Shown: piece after piece, positions 23,528 through 33,905 of the stretch | How the letters are laid out: every line of letters starts with the position of its first letter | How positions within the stretch are numbered: the first letter of the stretch is position 1 | Source of the DNA: Fallopia convolvulus | Taxonomy: Eukaryota > Streptophyta > Magnoliopsida > Caryophyllales > Polygonaceae | Length of the DNA stretch: 64,000 nt | Reading direction: 5' to 3' | Assembly (NCBI GenBank): GCA_964016875.1 | Contig: OZ024736.1 | Coordinates: forward strand, 44,424,707-44,488,706 | The notes under the pieces: model-generated | Database searches by the model: none | What the model saw: only the letters and a program-made list of their open reading frames with translations | Told to the model about the DNA's origin: nothing | Made by a program: the position numbers and the translations under genes

Positions 23528-24992
23528 AATCAAAAATCCGATTGTTTGTACCCAATTATAAGCAAGTTTTCATCATCTGTTGGTTAGACAGTTAGTTACC
23601 GCTTGTGTGGTCTAAAGAATTTGGTAAACACATTGTAGAAAGGTTCAAAGTATAGCTATCTAGTTCAATCATTGATAATATCTACGACAATTGATATAAA
23701 AACCATGGATTCAATGTAAGTTCTCCAAATTTACTGTTATCTCCATGAGCAAACACAACTATTAATTCAAGGCTATGTTTATGGGGTACCAAAAATTAAT
23801 TTGAGTTTTACAATTAATTGTGTAAACCCATATAAATATCGTTTGTTTGACGCATAAAAATTAGTAACTAATTATAAAACTAATTTGTTGAGAAAGCTAC
23901 CGCCAATGAAGAGAAGTCTGAATTTGAGATGGCGGTGGTTTGTACAACCAATCAAGGATTTGGAATGTTGGTGATGACAAATTTTTAAAGAGATCGAAAT
24001 CAGAGTCTTCGGTGGAGATGATTATGTAAAGTATGAAGGATTTGAAATGGTTCTTCATGTGATTTTGGATCATCAAAACCCAAAAAGGCTATGTTTTTTC
24101 TTCTACTAATTATACCTTGGTAAAATTGCATGGCACGTTCAAGAACGAAGGCTTAGCAACCGCGAGAGGGGTCTTAAGGAACAATAGTGGATATTGGCTT
24201 CGCGGGTTTGTTCACCACATCGTATCTTACTTGGTGCCGATGGCTGAACTGTGGGATGTTCTCGATGGGTTCAATTTGGTGTGAGAGAAGGCTATCGTTG
24301 AGTTCTTGTTAAGCCGGATTCGCAGTTAGTTATCCACCTTGTATCCCAATGCCAATGCTTCATTAGTAGAGAACTAGAGATGGGTCTATTCAATTCTGTC
24401 ATCTGCACCACGGGGAGAATGTTGTTACGGATCACCCAACTTCTCTTGCTTTTCTTTTTCTTCGCATGTATTGTCTGCTCCCTAAGGGGTTTTTTCTTTT
24501 GTTGCTTGAAGATGTTAGGGGTCAGGCTATCTCCATTTACAATAATTTGACAATGTTAGGGGCAAACTATTGTAATATAAAATATCATAACCCTATTGAG
24601 ATATTATCTCCTATGTGGACCTTCAAAACGCGACAAATCAATAGATTACATTATAAATCAAAAGTATAAGAAAACTTCCTTAAAAGTCTATTACCAAGCC
24701 TCACTAATTGAAGATAATTTTTAGAAACAATTCAAGAAAACTTTATTTGTCTTCCGTTTCTTCCAATTCCAGAGTGTTTTTTGAGGTTAATTTTGTCCTC
24801 CTAGTCTAAATTAAACTTAAAATGCCTTTGTTTTTTTGAAGAAATCAGGTTGAAAAATTTTCATCACAATTTTTATCATACAAACAAAGCTATCACACTT
24901 TTTTAGAAGAGGAGCCTAATATACAACTCAATGAATTGCAATAAAGAAAAAAAAAACTCACATGTAATATACTCCGTATAAAAGAAAAAATT
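23528..24992. other. Repeat-derived DNA
   Basis: AT-rich DNA after the solo LTR, then a decayed LINE (listed separately). No host gene seen. Confidence 0.4.
24150..24420 (+). mobile_element. Decayed LINE, RNase H domain fragment
   Basis: Reading the plus strand gives ARGVLRNNSGYWLRGFVHHI, then PMAELWDVLDGFNLV and, after a stop, KAIVEFLLSR. The spacing of GVLRN..G.WL.GF, the AELW motif and the following IVE strand matches the RNase H domain at the end of plant L1-type LINE ORF2. In-frame stops show it is dead. Flanking LINE sequence is too decayed to delimit. Confidence 0.65.
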
Positions 24993-25274
24993 AGTGGCTC
25001 GTCTTTCCCATCACCCGCTCCAGGCTCTCCTGGTGTCCGTTTCTGGACGGTCAATAATGTTGAAAGATTCTGGACCCATGTGGTTCCTTTGATCCTGCCA
25101 GTGGCATTGCAGATCGGAATGATGTGTGTGCTATTCGTCGTCCTCAAGAAAGTGTTAGTTTCAGGGGTGGAGCTAGGTAAGTATGTGCTCAAAAAGCGAA
25201 TCGAAAACTCTTTTGCAAATGATCTCAAGAAGAAGAACAGAGATGACGAGGAGGATGTCCGCATTAACATCTAA
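24993..25274 (+). CDS. Hydrophobic open frame, function unknown
   Basis: The frame is open from well before 24993 to a stop ending at 25274. The protein sequence looks non-random: PGVRFWTVNNVERFWTHVV, then a membrane-like segment (PLILPVALQIGMMCVLFVVL), then a very charged tail (ELGKYVLKKRIEN, KKKNRDDEEDVRINI). No ATG lies near the N-terminus of the likely exon; the first possible start in the middle is a GTG at 25080. It could be the last exon of a small membrane protein gene, or a pseudogene fragment. I do not recognise the family. Confidence 0.25.
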   Translation, partial: SGSSFPSPAPGSPGVRFWTVNNVERFWTHVVPLILPVALQIGMMCVLFVVLKKVLVSGVELGKYVLKKRIENSFANDLKKKNRDDEEDVRINI

Positions 25275-26294
25275 TTTACATTCTCAAATAGTAGTTTTTT
25301 TTTGGTAAAAAGGAGTCTTTCCATCTCTATGTAATTGATTAACTGAATACATCTAATTTACATTCTCAAAAAAAAAATAGTGGCCCTTAAATTTTAAGGC
25401 CCTGTTCCATTGAGCTCTTAGCACATCTTCAAACTCTGGCCAAACTTGTACTAATACGCCACGTTATTAGTTTTGATCATTGATATTTAACAGTGAAAAA
25501 GTATTAATTATATGTACATAGTGTTATACAATTACCATCCATCATGCTTCCATATTTTCAGTTGGAAATTCATCCGAGTTAAGATCATTTTGGATCAAAA
25601 CTTGACTAATACTGAGATCTTTGTTCTCCACATAAGAAGCCTAATTACTCAATATCGTAGTTACTCCAAATATGTTTGGTTGGAAATGGTAGTGATGTAC
25701 AATCGCATATTAACAACGTCGGACAAATAAATTTCATATGCAAGATATAATTATATGATAATCGAATAATTTTATAATACTAATTTTACATACATTGCAT
25801 AATGCATATCAATCTAAAAACAAGAGATGCTCAAAAAAATAGAAAAGGAATAACACAATGCATGCATTTTTTAAGTGTTAAGATGTTTTATCGTCTCGTT
25901 CTTTACCCCTAGAATTTGGGGGACAATTGAAAAGACATGTTACCTATTTGGTTGAAGAATCTAAATACATATGGTAGGAATGTGAGTTAATTTATTCATA
26001 CATGTCATGTATTTAAAGATAGGAATCTACCTTATGATGTCCACCTTCCTTAATGTCGACGAAAACATTGAATTAAGATCTCGGAATAGGTACGATGCCC
26101 TCTGTGCATGATAGAGTTTAGAGATGCGCCTTAGAAGAACTCTCGTTTTGAGGCATGATGTGATTATGGTTGGCTTTGTCTAGTTTTTAAATGACATACG
26201 AATAATTAGTTACAAGATAGACTTATGTAAGAACCTAATTAGAGCAGGAATGATATAATCGAGTTTAGATGAAGCGCAAATCAAATTGACAAGC

Positions 26295-26360
26295 CAATAA
26301 TAGGTAGATATAATCAAAAGTAAAAGACAATAATAGGTAGGTATAATCAAAAGTAAAAGA
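26295..26360. repeat. Tandem duplication, period 33
   Basis: The unit caataataggtagatataat plus about 13 more bases occurs twice back to back with one visible mismatch. Confidence 0.8.
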
Positions 26361-26508
26361 AAGGTTAATATATAAACAAACTTGTAGCACGTGGTTTTTA
26401 AAAGTGGACTAGAGAAGGCTAGTTGCTGATAAATATTGACACAATCTACCAACTCCGCGTAATCTGTCTGCAAGGAAGCACAACATAAATTAACAAATAC
26501 AATTATCC

Positions 26509-26732
26509 TAGCTAGTTCGTAGTGCAATTTTCATACAAAATTGCATTGCAAAATACGAAAAAGTGCACTAAAAAGAACGAAAAGTGCATTGCAAAGTACG
26601 AAAATTGCAAATCCGAAAAATTGCACTCCGAAATATAATAAATGCTCTCCGAAATAGGAAAAATGCACTACGAACTAGGAAAAGTGCATTCGTTTCAGGA
26701 TAAGAGTTTGTTTCATTTGAATCAAACTCCGG
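26509..26732. mobile_element. Truncated copy of the GTGCA-rich MITE
   Basis: Similar over its length to the complete element at 29353-29642, including the right terminus (gataagagtttgtttcattt, then gaatcaaactc). It lacks the left inverted end, starting abruptly at the ctagctagttcgtagtgcaa side. The interior again repeats short GTGCA/TGCAC motifs about every 16-22 bases. Confidence 0.7.
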
Positions 26733-29352
26733 TTTTTATTTATATATCAAATATATACCTCATTAGTAACTCTTATTGTCGTTTTTTCTAATTATATTTG
26801 ATAATATATCATTTTATTAATTAAAATTTAATATTTGGATTTGTCTAGTGTTTTGCCCAACATAGTTAGGATAAAATCTGACAATGTTTGGACGGCTAAG
26901 AAGACGGAGAAAGCGATATTTGAGCATGTTAGAGACAATGGATCTATGTCCTTTGAAAACTTGGCTCAATTCATCTACAATTTTCTATGAAAATGTGCTA
27001 ATAATAAAAACAAGTATCACATTTAACAAAAAAACAATACAAATTAAAAAAATTATAAAATCACATACATATAGAAAAAAAATAATACAAAATTAATTGT
27101 CGATGAATTTTTTGATGAAGTTGATATGACACCAAAAAAAATGACGTCTCAAGACCTTAATTTTCTCTCTTTCTAAATACACCACATCTCATCCTCTCCA
27201 AAGTAAACCTCAAACTCTTTCTTTCTTTCTTTTTTCATTCAATGACATCCACATCTTCTCTCCTTGTCTTCCTATCTCTTTTCTAGTCTTTAATTTTTGC
27301 TTCGTTATTTTTATAAAATTTATAATTCATGCAGGAGTGATTGGTATGAATTGAGTGATGAAAAATGCATTATATGATCACAAATAAACATGGAATATGC
27401 AATTTGTTGTGATTCATACAGTGATGGTCTTACACAAGGTAATTCTTTTTTTATTTCAACATTTTCATAATACCGTGTAAAATTATGAAAACTTATAAAA
27501 AAAAGTTTCATAAAAATTATTTTCATTTTGCCATTATGTTGGTTTTCCTATAGCATATTACAATAGGATGCTTCCTATTTATAAAGATCCCGTGAAGATC
27601 ATATTGGAAAATTATGATGACTTTATTAAAGTGCAGAACAAGCTTTACCTTCAAAAGATTGCGAATTAAAGCACAAACCTAGAGAAATTCAAAAATGCAA
27701 CTATAAATGGATTTGTGCAATTAACCGAAGGAAAATGAAGAAAAATCCGGAGTGATCCATATAGATAACTTCATCTAAGTAGCTCCCCATAAAAATGCAA
27801 CCTTGGTCTTTACAATATCTATATTTACAACCTTTGTCTTTACAACATCTATATTTAAAATTTATATATAAATGCAAATTTGTAGGGTTAAAAGTCATAA
27901 ATCTAGAATTAAAGTTTATATATGTGAGTGACCAATTATGTAAATTTTTAGGAGTAAATTTATTTATGTAAACTTGCGTTTTTACACATATATGGATCTC
28001 TCATTGAATGCTTTTGATGCTCATTTTTTTGATGAGGTAAGATTTCGTATTATTGGACAAGCCCAATACTATCGAGAGGCCATAAAAAACGGAAACCGAA
28101 AAACGGTAAGAGCATACTAAAACAACAAAAAACACGAAAAGTACAACAAACGAAAAAAGGAACTAGAACAAGATGGGTAGATATAAAGTCAAGGGCTAAA
28201 GACATTTATGCCTTTAGCATTCGCTTTTGATGGTCATGCTTCCACCGCGTGTATGACTAGAGTTTGACTTTATGAAATAACAAATCCTAAATTAGCAAAA
28301 TATCTAGTGTGCATTCGTCCAAGTGACAAGTATGATGAAAGACCAAAAAATCACTACAATTTACCGTGAATTTTTTATGATTAGTGTACAGAGTTTCTTT
28401 TTGTGGGCAAAAGTAGTGATGAAGATCTAAGGAGAATGATACTTGAAGATCTTAAGTAGGATGTCTCAGGACTGGCTAACGTGTTAGTTCTTGTAGAGAT
28501 TATAGCACTAACTCTTGGGAAAAAAGAAAACTTGCAAAGATTTTATGTTATAAAATCGACTACTTCTTTTTTTATTTTTTGTTTTAGTTATTTTAGCATC
28601 GAGATAGAAACTCACTTGTTTGGATCAATCATTTGTTTAGAAATATTATGATCTTGGAGGATTATATTCTATCCACAATGTACTAGTTTAGCTCCTTGCC
28701 TAGCAGAGTATTTGGATATGAAAAATTTTATGCAGATGCTTGTGCTTTTACTGAGGTTAGTTATTGCTTCCCTTGAAGCTAATGAATCTAGAGTTGATAG
28801 TTGATACTCCATGCTAAAATTTATTTACTAGGGATTAATCCATTGATATATACATGAGAGAGACCAAATTAAAAATGACCAAATTTATTGCTTCCTTTGA
28901 AGCTTATGAATGTGAGGTGTTCATATATATAGATCACGCTGATTTTGGGTATAAATTAGTTTTTTTTGCACTAAATAATTGTAAAAAAACCGAGTAAGCA
29001 TATAAACTTAACTACCTAAAAAAATAAACAAACCAGATTTATGATTTACTTAGTATGTGCGGTGAGACCAAAAACCTAAACTGCTGCCATATAGATAGAT
29101 AAATTGATGATAGATAAATTTTTTAAAAAATAGGTGAAATGGATAGATAAAGTAAAAATTACTCATAATAATTAGGCTTGTCAATCGGGTGAGTCCGATC
29201 GTTTTAATTTTGGGTAAGTTCGTACCTGAGTTAAATTCGGATATTTTGACAATTAGATCAAATCGAGCTGGACCATCTCAAAATCCATTTTTTACATATA
29301 TGATAACGCTTAATTTAGTCATATTTTAGGAGTCTAGTTGCATATTAATTTA

Positions 29353-29642
29353 GAGTTTGGTTCAAATGAAACAAACTCTTATCCTAAAACGTGAAACGAA
29401 TGCACTTTTTCTAGTTAGTAGTGCACTTTTCATACAAAAGTGCATTGAAAAATACAAAAAGTGCACTACGAAAAAGTGCATTACAAAAAAATATGAAAAG
29501 TGCACTAAAAAGTACGAAAAGTGCAAATGCGAAAAAGTGCACTCTGAAGTAGGAAAAGTGCACTATTAACTACAAAAAGTGTATTCGTTTCAGGATAAGA
29601 GTTCGTTTCAAGATAAGAGCTTGTTTTATTTGAACCAAACTC
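29353..29642. mobile_element. MITE with about 33-base inverted ends and GTGCA-rich interior
   Basis: The left end GAGTTTGGTTCAAATGAAAC and the reverse complement of the right end GAGTTTGGTTCAAATAAAAC agree with few mismatches over about 33 bases. Both flanks carry TATTAATTTA (29343-29352 and 29643-29652), a 10-base direct duplication. Duplications of 9-11 bases point to a Mutator-type transposase. The interior is a loose tandem array of AAAAGTGCAC-like units and has no coding capacity. Confidence 0.8.
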
Positions 29643-29652
29643 TATTAATTTA

Positions 29653-30794
29653 TGTCATTTTCATGCATATTTTATATATTTTATATTTATTTTATGTTAT
29701 TTTGCATTCCTAATCTACACTCTACTTTTATTCTAATACAAGATAATTTTATTGAGCGCGATCAAGGCTAGAAGAGCAAGTGAATTGGCATATTTGATGG
29801 GTTTAAATTGAAGAGCCAATAATTAAGAAAGTTGGAAATTAATGGGCCACACAAATTTGGAATGGAAGTTGTGCACAATTGGTGATGGTGGCACGTTACT
29901 TCAATACGTACGTGGACAAACCAATTTAAGTTTAAGTTAATACTATAGCAACAGCGCTTGCAAAACCTATTAATTAGTTTGGCCTGGTGAACCTATAGCA
30001 ACAGCGCTTGCAAAACCTATTAATTAGTTTGGCCTGGTGAACCTGGATGTAGAATAATAAGCCATATATCATATCTCTGGAATATGGAAACAACATTACC
30101 AATTTGTGATCACAAAACAGTAAAACTTCTTTTAGCTGAATAATATACTTCATGTCCATATGAAACTCTGATATCCCATTTAATTACTAAGTGGCGTTGG
30201 TCAAAAAATCGTTTCGGTTTGGAATCAAGAATGAAATTCCTAATGTTTGTTGTTTAGTTCCTCTCAGAGGATAGGTATTATATAATTCTAGACGAGTTGA
30301 AATAAATCGGGTATGGAAACCCAGACTGAGAGAATTTCTTCATTCATGAATCAAGTTCAGAAAACAACAATACATAGGAAATTCCCCGAACAAGTTCATG
30401 AATCCCAAAATCCCATACCAAATGCCACAATAAAAAAATATGGAAAGATTTAAATAAAAACATTTTATTAAATGTTTCTTATAAGCATCGTTCTCCCCAA
30501 ATAAAAATGATTTAGAGTTCCGGTTAAAATGATACATCATAGTTCATACGACCATACCAGTATACCAAATGATCCAAAAGTCAAAACTTGATTCAGATGT
30601 CAACATGTTAAGAAACTACATGTACATCATGGTACCCTCCAGAGTTCACCTGTATATATGAACCACCATGGATGAAATTAGAAAGACCCTGAACATCATA
30701 ATGTAGAATTATGGAGGCCTAGATGCATAACAAACTAAGGGTAGAATTAGAAAGAAAATGTCATGATACATATCAAATAACATTACATACGGTT
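29653..30794. other. AT-rich intergenic DNA with a perfect tandem duplication
   Basis: No gene seen. The duplication at 29943-30042 is listed separately. Confidence 0.4.
29943..30042. repeat. Perfect tandem duplication, 50-base unit
   Basis: The unit starting ctatagcaacagcgcttgca is repeated exactly, head to tail, with no mismatch. A recent slippage or replication event, or an assembly artefact. Confidence 0.95.
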
Positions 30795-31090
30795 CTACAT
30801 ATAAACCTCAAGGGCAAGAATCTTAAAACATTGATACAATGGACAAACTTCAGCCCTACTTTCACAATCTTTACATAGACACAAATGCTTACAAGGGAAG
30901 CATGGACACTTCTTTTGATCTGCAAACTTTACAAATCAACAACCCCATCGTCTCACTGTTATCCTTGCTAAGCACATGGAAATCAATGGCGCCGCCATTG
31001 TAGCATGATGCAATATCATCCACCTCACTGTCGCCACATCCTTCCTTCCTGTCTCTAAAGTGTGATGAATCATATTTAGCAAGATGCTAG
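30795..31090 (-). pseudogene. Broken BOI/BRG-type RING finger gene, C-terminal part
   Basis: On the minus strand, reading from about 31090, one frame gives HFRDRKEGCGDSEVDDIA, GGAIDFHVLSKDNSE and LICKVCRSKEVSMLP, then a stop. A shifted frame continues seamlessly with PCKHLCLCKDCESRAEVCPL and KILALEVYM and ends at 30795. Together this is the C-terminal RING of the BOI-related (S-ribonuclease-binding) ubiquitin ligases. The frame changes near 30891-30903, inside the RING, and a metal-binding Cys appears replaced by Tyr in CPLY. The rest of the gene is not found to the right, so this is a truncated dead copy. Confidence 0.7.
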
Positions 31091-33905
31091 GAAAAATTTC
31101 AGGATTTATGAGCCATATTTTATAAATCAAAATCAACAATTTAATTACAACTTTGTTTCAGATTTTTGCTTTCATGAAAAAGTAATAATAGATTTTGGTG
31201 ATTCATCCAATTTGATCCACCAATATTATTTTAGAACTTATGAGTCAATTTCATAAATAAAAGTTAACAGTTTAGGGCTCGTTCGATTCATCCGAATTGA
31301 TCCATTAATGTTATTTTATGTTTAGACTGGAATAATTGAATCGGATAATGTTGAAGTTTGGCAGACCAATATACTATATAGAGTTCACACGTTCATCTGT
31401 ACACATACACGATAGACCTAACATATGAATCCACGGTATTCCATAAAAATTAATCCTAGAGTATATATACTTATCCATTTCATCTTTTAATTTCTGAGAC
31501 GTGAGAAGTTTTTCTTCCACATATACTTTGTAATCTCGTTTTTAGTATAGTCTTTTTCTTACTTAGACGTCGGAATAATGGGAACTCTAAACTGGTGGCC
31601 AACATTAAAAGAGTCTTTCGATAACATAGTTACGTACGTTTAGTCATTGTTTGGATGTGTCAGATCCTGGCCCTTCTTAGGAGCCTCCTTTTGCTTTTAA
31701 TGAACGCGGAAAATAGCCAACTTAATTTGTAGTAGAAAAAAAAAATAGTACTAGCTAGCTAGAAGAAAAGTTAGATTTGGAGATTCTCATCTACTTGGGT
31801 AGAATAATAATAGAACATTATTACAAGATAGGGAACGAAATGGTGGTATTATATATAGGCGTCGATTCGCCACGCCCAATTCCTCCTGTCGGGGCTGCCA
31901 ATTGCAATGGCATCTCCTAAGCTCAACCCTTCTTAATTTGTGGCCATCTGTGGACTAATTAAGTGTGTGCACCACAATTTCTTATTCATAAAAGATTTGG
32001 GACAAAAATAAATAAGAAAAAGCTAGATCTTATCTATCTATGTTCATCTAATTAATAATACTAATAAACCAAGATATATAATTATATAAAGCTAGCGAAC
32101 TCTTTATTATTTTCACCAAGATTATTGGTGCATGCATGTATACCTAAAGTTATTATGGACATCTCTTTCTTTCTTTAATTTCTTTTTCATAAAAAAAGAT
32201 TTCAGATCTGTATAATTTCCCCTTTTTAAGTATACTGACATATTGGATAAGGTTTTCCTTTCTCTTTATGAAATTATTTGATCACTTGTGTTGTGTGGTT
32301 TATATACATTTGCATGGTGGTCTAGAAACAAGTAGTGACACTAATAATATGTTGGAAAAGGATTAGATGAGAATGACTGCATTTGTGTGAATGAGAACGA
32401 ATTGGTTACGTACTTAAGTGTTTTTATATAAATCAATGGTTCTACTTGGGTCGGGCGGGTTCGGGTTCAATCATTTCGGGTTCGGGTTAAATCGGGTTCG
32501 GTTTCGTTATGGATCACGGATCAATCGGATCGGGTTGAAGTGGGTTTTCGGTCGAGTCGGGTTGACAAGCGAGTCTAAAATTTCCTTTTTTTTTATGATG
32601 ATTAAAATCAATTTTTATAATATATTATTTTCATTTATTTTAATAATAAAATATATTACTAAATCGATCGACCCATGGGTTTTGGTTTCTATCGGGTTCG
32701 GTTGATTTCGGGTCTTGACCCTAAAGTTATCGGACAGTTCGGGTCAGGTTGGCGGGTTTGGTCACCTTTTGACAGCTCTAGTTATACTTATATCACATCT
32801 TACTTAAATGAATTTTTTTTTGAAAATAAAAAACAGTATGAAACACGTGCGTCCTAGATGGGATTATTTTTTTTAATTTTTTTACTTTTTTTACTAGTAC
32901 TCATATACGATTTCTAATTTCCTGATCACTCTAGCAATGAATTGCAGTCTAGCTTTAAACTTGAAAGTGTGTACAGAATTGTAGCATTGTGATCCAAGCC
33001 AGGGGAATATAATCACTCCACTAAAGACTAAAGACTAAGGAGAAGCTTCTTTGCTATTGATTTTATACTTAGCATATGTGCTTAGCAACTTTAAAAAAGG
33101 CATCTACAAAGATGTAAGGGACCTAAAACACTCATGTGATAAAATATGATTATAAAAATGAAAAGACTTGCCAAAAAGTTTTTATCTTTGATAACTATTC
33201 TTTATGTAGTGGGATTCATATTCATATTCTGGCCACCAAAGAGCAAGTAGCCCTTAATTTCCCCTTTCATTTGCCATATCAAATCATACCTGTCACTCTT
33301 TTCAAGCACAGAAAATCCACACTGACAAATTAACTGGATATAGTTGAGTATTTTTGTTTCTTATGCATGATTTTCACTATATTATTTCAATATAGCACTA
33401 TATATATTTTTCTAACACAATATACAATTAACTGAGTTTGCTTACTCCACCCTATCAAATGTTTTGTGGACTTTTTTTTAGTGAGGGTCCATACACAAAG
33501 TGACTGACCCATGATCATCACCAAAGATCACCATCATATCCTCTTCAAAATTTGATCATCATTATCTGTTTATTATTCTTATAATGGTTTCAATGGTTTC
33601 CTCCTAATAGGTTGCATGGGCTATGGTTCCCCTAGCTACCAAGTAAGTGATTCACTAGCACTCAAGTTTAACTTCCCTTCAGTGATCTGTTAGTTCCATG
33701 TCTCTATTTGTTTGAATTCATATCCAAATCTCTAAATTTGTGATATGAATTTCCTGTTAATGGCAGATTTTCTGTGTCACTATAGTATGATTGTATGATT
33801 TGGTCCTTTTCAGTTTGAATCTATTTTTATTGCCTAAGCCATATATGCATCAATATCTTCAGCTGCAACTTTTTGTTCAGATTTTTCGCCACCTGTAAGA
33901 TCGCG
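31091..33905. other. Intergenic DNA upstream of the receptor kinase
   Basis: No coding exon seen except a hAT-family copy at 32447-32780. The last several hundred bases before 33906 must contain the receptor kinase promoter and leader. Confidence 0.4.
32447..32780. mobile_element. hAT-type MITE, left end deleted
   Basis: The right end is TTGACAGCTCTA and the interior repeats the CGGGTTCGGGTT motif on both sides of an AT core, closely like the complete element at 58533-58971. The left inverted end of about 14 bases is missing. Flanks GTTCTACT (32439-32446) and GTTATACT (32781-32788) agree at 7 of 8 positions, which fits an 8-base hAT target duplication. Confidence 0.7.

Larger units (their letters stand above)
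25275..29342. other. Gene-poor AT-rich DNA
   Basis: No coding exon is recognisable on either strand. It contains a 33-base tandem duplication, a truncated MITE copy (both listed) and many short A or T runs. At about 29173-29290 a fragment starts TAGGCTTGTCAATCGGGT, which resembles one end of the hAT MITE family found at 58.5 kb. Confidence 0.4.

Noticed and set aside
26509..29642. CRISPR-like array of short repeats
   Set aside because: Units are irregular, lie inside MITEs with inverted ends, and the genome is a plant nuclear one.
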